From NCBI GenBank assembly GCA_028692515.1, contig JAQUXG010000002.1, positions 1 through 22,887 of the forward strand: 22,887 nucleotides of DNA, given 5' to 3'. This document shows positions 7,654 through 15,052 of this stretch, piece after piece; positions within the stretch are counted from its first letter, which is position 1; each line of letters opens with the position of its first letter. A program made the translations under genes and the position numbers. This DNA is from Kiritimatiellales bacterium. GTDB lineage: Bacteria; Verrucomicrobiota; Kiritimatiellia; Kiritimatiellales; Tichowtungiaceae. The notes under the pieces were generated by a model. That model was not told the origin of the DNA. It made no database searches and was given only the letters and a program-made list of their open reading frames with translations.

Positions 7654-8249
7654 GGGTTTCGTGTTTTCCAGAATAGAACGGTTAGAATAGCTAGAAAGAT
7701 CAGCCAGCCGACCAGTGCTTTGATGAGCGGCATGCGGTTGAGCGCATCCAGAGTGTCGTCGGCGAGTTCCGGAAGCAGACCGAGGTCGATCGGGCGCGGC
7801 ACCATGTTGCTGATTTGCAGTTCGGGACCGGCACGCATGAGGCTTTTGGACATGGCGGCTTTAAAGTCCTCGGGGATCTGGCGCGGCTCAAGAAAAGCAT
7901 ACGGCCAGCGCAGCGGGGCGTCGCAGAGGAAGAGCGCGACGCGGCCGTCGGCGGCGGTGAAGTTGGAGCTGCTTCCGGCGGGCAGTTCCATGATGCGGGA
8001 AAACCATTCGTCGAGTAGCCGGTTGGTTTCTTCGATCACGAGAGTGGAGAGCGGCGCAGGCGGGGGCTGGTTTTCCCAGCGGCGGCTGACGCGGCGCAGA
8101 ATCATGGTGATGAGATGTGCCCGGTGCAGATTGCTGTCCACCTCGTGAGCCCGCAGGTAGCTCTCGAGTTTTTCATAGGCGCTGTTCCATTCCTCCGGCG
8201 CGCCCCATGTGGGAACGAAGGGTTCTATGGCTTCCAGTAATAGGTCCAT
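7650..8249 (-). CDS. Hypothetical membrane-anchored protein between opgG and opgH
   Basis: I do not recognise this 199-residue protein. It is mostly soluble, with charged helices at about 20-60 (WNSAYEKLESYLRAHEVD) and a mixed central region. It has one C-terminal hydrophobic segment (about 173-194, LIKALVGWLIFLAILTVLFW) followed by a short basic end (KTRNP). This predicts a tail-anchored inner-membrane protein facing the cytoplasm. It overlaps opgG by 25 nt upstream and opgH by 4 nt downstream, so it is very likely made together with the glucan enzymes. One possibility is that it substitutes in trans for the N-terminal domain missing from OpgH; this rests on position and topology only, as no sequence similarity was established. 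Confidence 0.75.
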   Translation of the reverse strand: MDLLLEAIEPFVPTWGAPEEWNSAYEKLESYLRAHEVDSNLHRAHLITMILRRVSRRWENQPPPAPLSTLVIEETNRLLDEWFSRIMELPAGSSSNFTAADGRVALFLCDAPLRWPYAFLEPRQIPEDFKAAMSKSLMRAGPELQISNMVPRPIDLGLLPELADDTLDALNRMPLIKALVGWLIFLAILTVLFWKTRNP

Positions 8250-9724
8250 GTTTCGCTCCGCGGCAGTCCGTCCGACTGCAGAAAACAGCGCATTTCAACG
8301 GGCTGGGCAGGGTCAACCGGTTCCACATCAAAAAAGACGCGCCACGCATTGCCCAGATCGTTCCGCTGAAGATGCTTGCCCTTGAGGTTTCCGTTGGTGA
8401 GGGTGATGATCGGTTTTACGCTGTCCGGGTTGTTACGATCCATTCCCGGAGCGTTGCTGAAATCGAGCACAAACTTTTTGGAGCCGGGGTATTCGGCGGC
8501 ATCGCCGATCCGGGTGGACAGTGTTTTTGCCAGCGGCGGCAGAGCGGGATCATCTCTGAACCAGTGCAGACGATAGGAAAATTCAATCGGCTGTTCCGGA
8601 AGAAGCGGTTCGGCGGGCATCCAGAACGCGACGATGTTATCGGCGTATTCCATATTCGTCGGAAGTTCGACAAGACGGATTTCTCCGTTGCCGAATCCTT
8701 CGCCGGGCTCCACCCAGGTGCTGGGACGGTTCTGGTAGAAGGTTTCGAGGTCTTCGTAGTTGGAGTAGTTCCGGTCGCGCTGGAGCAGGCCGAACCCGAG
8801 CGGTTTTTCGTTGGCGAAGCAGGAGACTTTGATGCCGCCTTCGTTGGAGAGCGGACGCCACAGCCATTCATCTGCACTGGTGTGAACCAGCAGACCGTCG
8901 GAGTCGTGCACTTCAGGGCGGAAATCGCCGAACCGGGATTTGGAGAATTCTCCGAACCAGAACATGCTGGTGAGGGGCGCGAGGCCAAGGCCTACGACCG
9001 GCTGGCGGGCGAAGAGCGCCGCTTTGATTTCCATGACCGTGTCGACGCCGGGGATGACTTCCATTTCATAAGCACCCGCCAGGCTGGGGCTGTTCAGCAG
9101 GGCATAAATTTTGATGCGATCGGCGCGGCTGTCCGGTTTTTCGACCCAGAAGTCGGTGAATTCGGGGAATTCCTCGGGTGTTTTCCCAACGACATTAATG
9201 GCTAGGCCGCGGGCGGAGAGGCCGTAATGAAGTCCTTTGCCGAGTGCCCGGAAGTAGGACGCCCCCTGGAAGACGATGACTTCGTCGAGATATTCCATGG
9301 AGTTGAGCGGATAGTGAATGCGGAAGCCGTTGAACCCGAGGTCGTCGGGGAGGCGACCGTTGATTTTGACCTGCGAGTAGTTAAACAGGCTTTTTGAGAA
9401 AGGAATTGGTTCCTCCCGTCCGTCTTCGATGGAATTTACCGTGATATGGCCGTTTTGAGGGCCGCCGCGATGAACGAACTGGAGCTGGAAGGGGAGCCGT
9501 TCCATGCGCCAGATGGCCGACTTGGGATCAAAGCGGACATTGCGCATATCGTCATAATTGAAATTCTGCAATGCCTCAGGCAGGGAGCGGTCTGACGGCT
9601 GATAGGGCGCGGCGGCCAGATTCTGCGCCCGGTTTTTGAGCACATTGAAATCAAAACGATCCTGTGCAGCACCTGTAAGCGTCGCACACAACAACACGGC
9701 CGGAACCCAAGAGTATTTATTCAC
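8225..9724 (-). CDS. opgG: Periplasmic glucans biosynthesis protein OpgG (MdoG)
   Basis: The 499-residue product is close to the usual length of OpgG (511 in E. coli). It acts in the periplasm in building or branching osmoregulated periplasmic glucans. An N-terminal signal peptide (MNKYSWVPAVLLCATLTGAA, cleavage likely near residue 20) precedes the family start FDFNVLKNRAQNLAAAPY. Further family features are LPEALQNFNYDDMRNVRF and WRMERLPFQLQFVHRG, and a large beta-sandwich pattern follows. The start is GTG at 9724; no strong ribosome site is visible, but the signal peptide begins there. The gene leads the three-gene operon opgG-hypothetical-opgH. Its stop lies 25 nt inside the next gene. OpgD is a paralogue, but pairing with OpgH favours OpgG. 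Confidence 0.92.
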   Translation of the reverse strand: MNKYSWVPAVLLCATLTGAAQDRFDFNVLKNRAQNLAAAPYQPSDRSLPEALQNFNYDDMRNVRFDPKSAIWRMERLPFQLQFVHRGGPQNGHITVNSIEDGREEPIPFSKSLFNYSQVKINGRLPDDLGFNGFRIHYPLNSMEYLDEVIVFQGASYFRALGKGLHYGLSARGLAINVVGKTPEEFPEFTDFWVEKPDSRADRIKIYALLNSPSLAGAYEMEVIPGVDTVMEIKAALFARQPVVGLGLAPLTSMFWFGEFSKSRFGDFRPEVHDSDGLLVHTSADEWLWRPLSNEGGIKVSCFANEKPLGFGLLQRDRNYSNYEDLETFYQNRPSTWVEPGEGFGNGEIRLVELPTNMEYADNIVAFWMPAEPLLPEQPIEFSYRLHWFRDDPALPPLAKTLSTRIGDAAEYPGSKKFVLDFSNAPGMDRNNPDSVKPIITLTNGNLKGKHLQRNDLGNAWRVFFDVEPVDPAQPVEMRCFLQSDGLPRSETWTYYWKP

Positions 9725-9826
9725 GTGCGAAGAATATTCAAAGCGGGTTGAAATGCACTAAAAAAGATTGTTGGACTGGAAAAATCAGCTTCGGAAGCGG
9801 TCAGATTTTCTCGTTCCCGTTTTAAT

Positions 9827-9855
9827 TTGACAACGATGGGGGGTCTTTTTATGGT
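9827..9855 (+). promoter_or_regulatory. Candidate sigma70 promoter upstream of tRNA-Gln
   Basis: TTGACA (9827-9832) and TATGGT (9850-9855) are separated by 17 nt, giving a predicted start near 9862. It is the only good promoter-like pair I see before the tRNA-Gln/prs block. The predicted start coincides with a terminator-like hairpin at 9862-9891, which makes the arrangement odd. Confidence 0.5.
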
Positions 9856-9861
9856 TCCACG

Positions 9862-9891
9862 CTTCTCTCGGGGGAGAGAGGTGTTTTTTTT
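9862..9891 (+). terminator. Terminator-like hairpin between promoter and tRNA-Gln
   Basis: CTTCTCTC (9862-9869) pairs with GAGAGAGG (9874-9881) around a GGGG loop, including one G-T pair. TG and eight T residues (9884-9891) follow. The form is that of an intrinsic terminator on the + strand. No + strand gene lies upstream to be terminated; the nearest gene, opgG, runs the other way. Confidence 0.55.
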
Positions 9892-9904
9892 GGCATAAAA
9901 TGGC

Positions 9905-9975
9905 TGCCCGATAGTGTAATGGTAGCACACAAGATTTTGATTCTTGGCGTCCAGGTTCGAGCCCTGGTCGGGCAA
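9905..9975 (+). tRNA. tRNA-Gln (anticodon UUG)
   Basis: The sequence folds as a tRNA. The acceptor TGCCCGA (9905-9911) pairs with TCGGGCA (9968-9974), with discriminator A9975. The D-arm contains AGTGTAATGGTAGCAC. The anticodon stem is CAAGA/TCTTG with loop TTTTGAT, giving anticodon TTG. The T-arm is CCAGGTTCGAGCCCTGG. The 3' CCA is not encoded directly (AAT follows). tRNA-Gln ahead of prs-rplY-pth is an arrangement also known in Proteobacteria. No T-tract terminator separates it from prs, so it may be processed from a shared transcript. Confidence 0.96.
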
Positions 9976-10035
9976 ATCCACCGGGGCGGATAGCCCGGTC
10001 AAAAAAACACGGCTTATATAAGAGGAATAGAAATT

Positions 10036-10965
10036 GTGAAAATTTTAGCAGGGACAGCCCATCGGGATCTGGCGGAGAGAATCGCGGCGAAAGCCGGCGA
10101 AAAGCTCTGTGCTGTGGAAATCAGTCGGTTTCCGGACGGCGAAATTTTCGTGAAAATCGCCGAGAATGTTCGCGGTCGCGATGTGTACATTATCCAGCCG
10201 ACCTCCTACCCGCCGAACGAAACGATTATGGAGCTGCTGATCATGATTGATGCCGCCAGGCGCGCATCGGCCAAGCGGATTACCGCAGTTCTTCCGTTTT
10301 ACGGCTATGCCCGGCAGGATCGCAAGGATCAGCCGCGCGTCCCGATTACCGCGAAGCTGGTGGCTAATCTGCTGGTTGCGGCCGGCACCAACCGTCTTTT
10401 GACCATGGATCTGCATGCCCAGCAGATTCAGGGATTTTTTGATATTCCGGTGGATCATCTCTACGCTGCGCCGGTGTTTGTGAAGCATCTGCGCGAGCAG
10501 AAGCTGGATAATCTGGTGGTTGTAGCGCCGGATACCGGCGGCATGAAGCTGGCGGCGACCTATGCCGATATGCTTGATGCCGGAGTAGCCGTGGTCGGCA
10601 AAGAACGCAAGAGTGCCGAACATGTTTCGGCAACCCATCTGGTGGGTGACGTCAAGGGTTGCAATGCGGTTCTGGTGGATGACATGACCTCCACCGCCGG
10701 TACGCTGGTCGCGGCGGCCGAACTTCTGCAAAAAGCCGGTGCGGCATCCATTCGTGCGATGGTGAGTCACTCCCTGCTGAACACCAAAGGGGTCGAACGA
10801 CTGAATGCGTCGCCGATTATCGAGCTGGTTACTACCGACAGTGTGCCGGCCCGCTGCGATGTTGGCAGCAAGGTGAAAGTGCTTTCCGTGGCGGAGTTGC
10901 TGGCCGAGGCAATCAGCCGTATTCATGACAACAATTCGGTGACATCACTTTTTAGAATAACTTGA
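10036..10965 (+). CDS. prs: Ribose-phosphate pyrophosphokinase
   Basis: This cytoplasmic enzyme makes PRPP from ribose 5-phosphate and ATP, feeding purine, pyrimidine, histidine, tryptophan and NAD synthesis. The 309 residues match class I Prs in length and sequence. Features are SRFPDGEIFVKI near the N-terminus, RQDRKDQPRVPITAKLVA (ATP and regulatory contacts), MDLHAQQIQGFF with His127, and the PRPP-binding loop VDDMTSTAGT (about 214-223). The start is GTG at 10036, 6-7 nt after a GAGG ribosome site. rplY follows 13 nt after the stop. No frameshift or oddity is seen. Confidence 0.97.
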   Translation: MKILAGTAHRDLAERIAAKAGEKLCAVEISRFPDGEIFVKIAENVRGRDVYIIQPTSYPPNETIMELLIMIDAARRASAKRITAVLPFYGYARQDRKDQPRVPITAKLVANLLVAAGTNRLLTMDLHAQQIQGFFDIPVDHLYAAPVFVKHLREQKLDNLVVVAPDTGGMKLAATYADMLDAGVAVVGKERKSAEHVSATHLVGDVKGCNAVLVDDMTSTAGTLVAAAELLQKAGAASIRAMVSHSLLNTKGVERLNASPIIELVTTDSVPARCDVGSKVKVLSVAELLAEAISRIHDNNSVTSLFRIT

Positions 10966-10978
10966 GGAGAAAAAAGCT

Positions 10979-11626
10979 ATGGACGCAAAAATTACAGTGA
11001 AGAGCAGAGAAACACAGGGTTCCGCCAATGCGCGCCGGTTGCGCCGTGAAGGCTGGATTCCGGGCGTGATTTACCGTGACGGCGCAGCCGCCCGTTCCGT
11101 TTCATTGCCGAAACATGAATTCGAACAGATCCTGCGTCATCACACCAGTGAGCACGTGATGATCCTGATTCAAATCGAAGGCAAAGAAGAATCCGTGCTC
11201 CTGAAGGAAATTCAGCACGATCCAATGACCGGCGGTGTGGAGCATGTCGATTTGCAGGAAGTGGACATGAACAAGAAACTTCACGTAGAAGTTCCGGTAG
11301 AGCTCGTCGGTGAAGCCGAAGGGGTTAAAAACCAAGGCGGCGTTCTGGATCATCTGCTGCATGAAATCGAAATTTCCTGTCTCCCATCCAATATTCCCGA
11401 GTCGATCCGGGTGGATGTCAGCGCGATGAAACTGGGCGATATTCTGACCATTAAAGATATCCCGGTTGATGCTTCCAAAATCACGATTTTGATGGATGCA
11501 GACCTCGGTGTGGCCGCTGTTTCTGAGCCGAAGGTCGCTGAAGAGCCGGTGGCTGAAGAAGGCACTGCCGTTGCGGGTGAACCGGAAGTGATCAGCGAGA
11601 AGAAAGCGGAAGAAGAAACGAAATAA
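10979..11626 (+). CDS. rplY: 50S ribosomal protein L25 (Ctc/TL5 long form)
   Basis: L25 binds 5S rRNA in the large subunit. This is the long Ctc/TL5 type of 215 residues. An N-terminal 5S-binding domain (about 1-95) includes ANARRLRREGWIPGVIY and LLKEIQHDPMTGGVEHVDL. A C-terminal beta domain (about 96-185) includes VPVELVGEAEGVKNQGGVL. The last 35 or so residues are a low-complexity Glu/Ala/Val tail. The ATG at 10979 follows a GGAG ribosome site. The gene lies 13 nt after prs and 26 nt before pth, a neighbourhood shared with many bacteria. The acidic tail is longer than in the short enterobacterial protein but usual for this form. Confidence 0.96.
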   Translation: MDAKITVKSRETQGSANARRLRREGWIPGVIYRDGAAARSVSLPKHEFEQILRHHTSEHVMILIQIEGKEESVLLKEIQHDPMTGGVEHVDLQEVDMNKKLHVEVPVELVGEAEGVKNQGGVLDHLLHEIEISCLPSNIPESIRVDVSAMKLGDILTIKDIPVDASKITILMDADLGVAAVSEPKVAEEPVAEEGTAVAGEPEVISEKKAEEETK

Positions 11627-11652
11627 ATTTATTATCTGTGGAGATCGTCTGA

Positions 11653-12219
11653 GTGAAGGTAATTGTCGGACTGGGGAATCCCGGGCAGGAGTATAAGCTG
11701 ACCCGCCACAACGTCGGATTTCTAGTACTTGATGAACTGGCCCGCCGCTCAGCATCTCCGTTTCGTAAAAACTGGTGGATTCCCGTACAGACGGCCAAAG
11801 GGATGATCGGGCAGAACCCGGTGCGGCTGGTGAAGCCGCAGACCTTTATGAACCGCAGCGGGCGGGCCGTTGAGCCGGTGCTCCGCAAGGCGGGCGGCAA
11901 GACGGACGATTTGCTGGTGATTTTTGATGATGTGGCACTCGGTTGGGGTCAGTTGCGTGTGCGGGCTCAAGGCTCGGCAGGCGGGCACAACGGAGTGCAG
12001 TCGGTAATGGATGCGCTGGGAGACGGCGCTTTCGGCAGGATTCGGATTGGCATCGGCCCGAAACCTGATAGTGTGTCGCTCTCAGATTATGTCCTCGGCC
12101 CGTTTTCGGAGGCTGAGAGGCAGGATTTGGAGAATGTGGTTTGCCGTGCCGCGGATGCGGTGGAGAAAGTCTGCACTGCAGGGATTGAGCAGGCCATGAA
12201 CTGCTTTAATAGAGGATAG
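11653..12219 (+). CDS. pth: Peptidyl-tRNA hydrolase
   Basis: This enzyme cleaves the ester between peptide and tRNA on prematurely released peptidyl-tRNAs, recycling the tRNA. The 188 residues have all the family markers: VGLGNPGQEY at the N-terminus, the catalytic His19 in TRHNVGF, Asn67 in TFMNRSG, Asp92 in FDDVALGWGQLRVR, and GSAGGHNGVQS with Asn113. These correspond, shifted by one, to the E. coli active-site residues. The start is GTG at 11653, preceded by a GGAG ribosome site. The gene follows rplY by 26 nt and precedes rpsF by 16 nt. Confidence 0.97.
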   Translation: MKVIVGLGNPGQEYKLTRHNVGFLVLDELARRSASPFRKNWWIPVQTAKGMIGQNPVRLVKPQTFMNRSGRAVEPVLRKAGGKTDDLLVIFDDVALGWGQLRVRAQGSAGGHNGVQSVMDALGDGAFGRIRIGIGPKPDSVSLSDYVLGPFSEAERQDLENVVCRAADAVEKVCTAGIEQAMNCFNRG

Positions 12220-12235
12220 GACAAGGAGAGAGAAA

Positions 12236-12547
12236 TTGAAAACACTGTACGAGGGGCTGTTTATTTTCCCCGAAATATTGGACGATGCGCAGCTGGATCA
12301 GGCACTTGAAGCCGTTAAGGTCGAGCTGGAAAAACTGGATGGTACGCTGGAGAGCTCGACTCGTCTGGGCAAGCGCACGTTTGCGCGTCCGATGAAGAAG
12401 AAAAAAGGCGGCATTTATGTGGTGATCATGTTCCGTCTCGACGGCGGACAGATTGATGCACTCAAGCGTCGTCTGAAACTGGCCACGAATGTATTTCGCG
12501 CACAATTTATGCAGAAAGATGAGGCTGTCGTAGCTCAGGAGGCGTAA
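12236..12547 (+). CDS. rpsF: 30S ribosomal protein S6
   Basis: S6 joins S18 on the platform of the small subunit. The 103-residue product has the family pattern: YEGLFIFPEILDD, a helix to LEKLDG, GKRTFARPMKKKKGGIYVVIMF, and a C-terminal helix with LKRRLKLATNVFRAQF. The start is TTG at 12236, set by a strong AAGGAG ribosome site (12223-12228) at 7-nt spacing; no in-frame ATG lies nearby. The gene begins the classical rpsF-ssb-rpsR-rplI-dnaB order. The 16-nt gap before it leaves no room for an S6:S18-binding leader RNA. Confidence 0.95.
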   Translation: MKTLYEGLFIFPEILDDAQLDQALEAVKVELEKLDGTLESSTRLGKRTFARPMKKKKGGIYVVIMFRLDGGQIDALKRRLKLATNVFRAQFMQKDEAVVAQEA

Positions 12548-12548
12548 A

Positions 12549-12977
12549 ATGTCGACCCTGAATCGAGTGTTCCTGATGGGCAACCTGACCCGCGATCCGG
12601 AGGTGCGTTATACACCGACGGGAACAGCAGTCGGGGATCTCGGTCTGGCCATCAACGAAAACTACAAAAACAAAGCCGGTGAAACGGTTGAGAGTACTGT
12701 TTTTGTGGATGTAGAAGTATGGGCCCGGCAGGCGGAGACCTGTGCGGAATACCTTTATAAAGGGTCGCCCGTTTTCGTCGAAGGCCGCTTAAAGCTCGAT
12801 CAGTGGACGAATCAGCAAGGTGAAAAGCGCAGCAAGTTGAGAGTGCGTGCGGAGCGGGTGCAGTTTCTCGGATCACCCAAGCGCGGCGCCGATACGGCGG
12901 ATGCGCCTCAGCACAGCATGCCGCCGCCGGCGGATTTCGAGGCTCCGGCTGCGGATGAGGACGACGTTCCGTTTTGA
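12549..12977 (+). CDS. ssb: Single-stranded DNA-binding protein
   Basis: SSB coats single-stranded DNA in replication, repair and recombination. The 142-residue product has an N-terminal OB-fold (about 1-108: LNRVFLMGNLTRDPEVRYTP, then VFVDVEVWARQAETCAEYL and GSPVFVEGRLKLDQW). A Pro/Ala-rich linker follows, and the acidic partner-binding tip DEDDVPF is at the C-terminus. The ATG lies 1 nt after the rpsF stop, consistent with coupled translation. No SOS box is seen near it. Placement between rpsF and rpsR is the standard bacterial order. Confidence 0.97.
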   Translation: MSTLNRVFLMGNLTRDPEVRYTPTGTAVGDLGLAINENYKNKAGETVESTVFVDVEVWARQAETCAEYLYKGSPVFVEGRLKLDQWTNQQGEKRSKLRVRAERVQFLGSPKRGADTADAPQHSMPPPADFEAPAADEDDVPF

Positions 12978-12997
12978 TAAGGAAAGGATTATAGAAC

Positions 12998-13201
12998 ATG
13001 GCATATGAAAAAGAGGAAAAAGGCGGCCGGCTTCTGGAAGGCGTGACCGAAATTGACTACAAGGATGCGGAGCTGCTCCGTAAATTTATGACCGAGCGCG
13101 GCAAAATTCTTTCGCGCCGTTATACCGGTGTAACATCCAAGCAGCAGCGTCAGGTGAAGCGGGCAATCCGTCAGGCGCGTGTAATGGGACTTTTGCGCTA
13201 A
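12998..13201 (+). CDS. rpsR: 30S ribosomal protein S18
   Basis: S18 is the partner of S6 on the small-subunit platform. The 67-residue protein has the family core: [19 protein letters not shown], then [19 protein letters not shown] and RQARVMGLL. There are no cysteines, so it is the zinc-independent form. It follows ssb by 20 nt with an AAGGA ribosome site and precedes rplI by 23 nt. Confidence 0.96.
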   Translation: MAYEKEEKGGRLLEGVTEIDYKDAELLRKFMTERGKILSRRYTGVTSKQQRQVKRAIRQARVMGLLR

Positions 13202-13224
13202 GACGCGCATAGAGGAGAATCGAA

Positions 13225-13674
13225 ATGGCTGTAGAAGTTTTATTGATGGATGCGGTGCCCGGACTCGGCATTGAAGGTGATGTGGTTCGCGTAGCCGACG
13301 GCTATGCACGGAACTATCTTTTTCCAAGAGGCATGGCTTCGGAAGTAACCGAAGGCAAAAAACGCCAGATTGAGAAAAAACGCATTGAACGCCTTGAGCT
13401 GATGCGCAAGGAACAGACCGCCGCTGAAGAGCTGGCGAAAAAGTATGAGAGCCTCTCCTGCACAATTGCGGTGAAGACCTCCGAAAACGACAAACTGTTC
13501 GGCTCGGTTACGGCTGCACAGATTATTGAAAAGATGGCCGAGCAGGGCATCACATTGGAACGCACTCAGGTCAAGCTGGATGCACCGCTGCATGAGCTGG
13601 GCGTTTTTGATGTAACGATTGTTCTCCATCCTGAAGTTAACGCTGTGCTGAAGGTATGGATCGTTGAAGAATGA
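13225..13674 (+). CDS. rplI: 50S ribosomal protein L9
   Basis: L9 binds 23S rRNA at the base of the L1 stalk. The 149-residue protein has the usual two-domain layout. The N-terminal rRNA-binding domain includes GIEGDVVRVADGYARNYLFPRG. A long charged connecting helix (about 50-80) follows, and then a C-terminal domain with KTSENDKLFGSVTAAQI and LDAPLHELGVFDVTIVLHPEV. The ATG follows a GAGGAG ribosome site. The stop overlaps the dnaB start by 4 nt (ATGA). Confidence 0.97.
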   Translation: MAVEVLLMDAVPGLGIEGDVVRVADGYARNYLFPRGMASEVTEGKKRQIEKKRIERLELMRKEQTAAEELAKKYESLSCTIAVKTSENDKLFGSVTAAQIIEKMAEQGITLERTQVKLDAPLHELGVFDVTIVLHPEVNAVLKVWIVEE

Positions 13675-15047
13675 GTTTGATCGATCAGAGCGGGCGTCGT
13701 CTTCCGCCCTGCAGTGAGGAAGCCGAACGAGGCGTTCTCGGCTCCGCTCTGATCGAATCTACTCGGGTTATTGAACTCTGCTCCATGAAGTCGGTTTCGG
13801 CCGACTCATTTTATATTCCCGCTCATCGCCTGCTCTACGAGCAGCTGATGGAAATGTATCAAAGCGCGAAAGCGATCGACCTGCTGACGGTCGGGGAACA
13901 CCTCAAAAACAGCGGCAAACTCGATCAGGCGGGAAACTACGCGTTCCTCGAAGGGCTGATCGACAGCACGCCGACCTCGGCGCACGCCGAATTCTATATT
14001 GATATCATTCAGCAGAAGCATCTGCTGCGGCGCATCATCACGCAGGCGGCTGAAACCATCGATAGCTGCTACAGCCCCGATGAAGAGGCGGAAGAACTGC
14101 TCAGCCGCACCGAGGAAGCTTTCTTTGAATTAGGGGATAAAAAGACCTCCTCCACCGAAGGCTGGAAGGACATGGTCTATAAGACCACCGGCAAGATTAT
14201 CGACGGCAACATTCTCGACAGCGGGGTTCCGACCGGCTTCGCGGATCTCGATAAACAGCTTCGTGGACTCCACAAGTCGGACATGATTGTTCTCGCCGCG
14301 CGGCCTTCGATGGGAAAAACCTCGCTGGCGATGAATATTGCGGAGCACGCCGCGCTGGGCCGCAGCGGCGGAAAGAAACATTCCGTGGGTGTGTTCAGTC
14401 TTGAAATGGCTCAAGAACAGCTCGTCCGCCGTATGCTTTTCAGCCGGGCGAAAGTGGGTGCGTGGAAAACCATGTTTTCTGCGGATGACCGCGCAAGAAT
14501 CGGCTCCGCTTCGGATCAGCTGGGCGCCGCTTCGATTATCGTCGATGATTCCTCCGGGCTCGATGTGATGGATCTGCGCGCCCGCGCGCGCCGCATGAAA
14601 CGGATTTACGGGGTTGACCTGATCGTCATCGACTATTTGCAGTTGCTGGCAGACAAACGCCGCGCACGTGACGGCCGCCAGCAGGAAACGGCCTCAATTT
14701 CAAACAGCATCAAAGCCATGGCCAAAGAACTGAACATCCCCGTTCTTATTTTGAGTCAGCTCAGCCGCGCGACAGAACAGAGCGGCCGCGACAATAAACC
14801 GCGGCTTTCTGATCTACGCGATTCCGGGGCCATTGAGCAGGATGCCGACGTTGTGTTGTTGCTTCAGCGGCCATCCTATTATAACAAAGAGTTCGAACCT
14901 GGATCCGTTGAGGATACATTGGCGGTGGTGGATATCGCCAAGCACCGTAACGGGCCGGTCGGTGAGGTAAAGCTGAACTTCTTTAAAGACATCACCCGGT
15001 TTGAAGATCGCGATTCCCGACACGAAGCTGACGGTATGGTGGAGTAA
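13671..15047 (+). CDS. dnaB: Replicative DNA helicase DnaB
   Basis: DnaB is the hexameric 5'-3' helicase that unwinds the fork ahead of the replisome. The 458-residue protein is close to E. coli DnaB in length (471). The N-terminal primase-interacting domain includes LPPCSEEAERGVLGSALIES. The RecA-like domain has Walker A ARPSMGKT (about 210-217), Walker B in LIVIDYLQLLAD, and the downstream LSQLSRATEQ and LRDSGAIEQDADVVLLLQRP motifs. The Walker A region is uninterrupted, so there is no intein. The start overlaps rplI by 4 nt. Being followed 5 nt later by bamA is a less usual neighbourhood. Confidence 0.97.
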   Translation: MSLIDQSGRRLPPCSEEAERGVLGSALIESTRVIELCSMKSVSADSFYIPAHRLLYEQLMEMYQSAKAIDLLTVGEHLKNSGKLDQAGNYAFLEGLIDSTPTSAHAEFYIDIIQQKHLLRRIITQAAETIDSCYSPDEEAEELLSRTEEAFFELGDKKTSSTEGWKDMVYKTTGKIIDGNILDSGVPTGFADLDKQLRGLHKSDMIVLAARPSMGKTSLAMNIAEHAALGRSGGKKHSVGVFSLEMAQEQLVRRMLFSRAKVGAWKTMFSADDRARIGSASDQLGAASIIVDDSSGLDVMDLRARARRMKRIYGVDLIVIDYLQLLADKRRARDGRQQETASISNSIKAMAKELNIPVLILSQLSRATEQSGRDNKPRLSDLRDSGAIEQDADVVLLLQRPSYYNKEFEPGSVEDTLAVVDIAKHRNGPVGEVKLNFFKDITRFEDRDSRHEADGMVE

Positions 15048-15052
15048 ACGAC

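Noticed and set aside
8117..9205. Open frame of 362 codons on the + strand opposite opgG
   Set aside because: It is antisense to opgG, with no recognisable domain and no ribosome site; composition is typical of a shadow frame.
9980..10008. Possible terminator after tRNA-Gln
   Set aside because: ACCGGG/CCCGGT can pair (9980-9985 with 9994-9999), but the following run is A residues, not T, so it does not fit an intrinsic terminator on the + strand.
10045..10926. Open frame of 293 codons on the - strand opposite prs
   Set aside because: Prs is unmistakable on the + strand; the antisense product has no family features.
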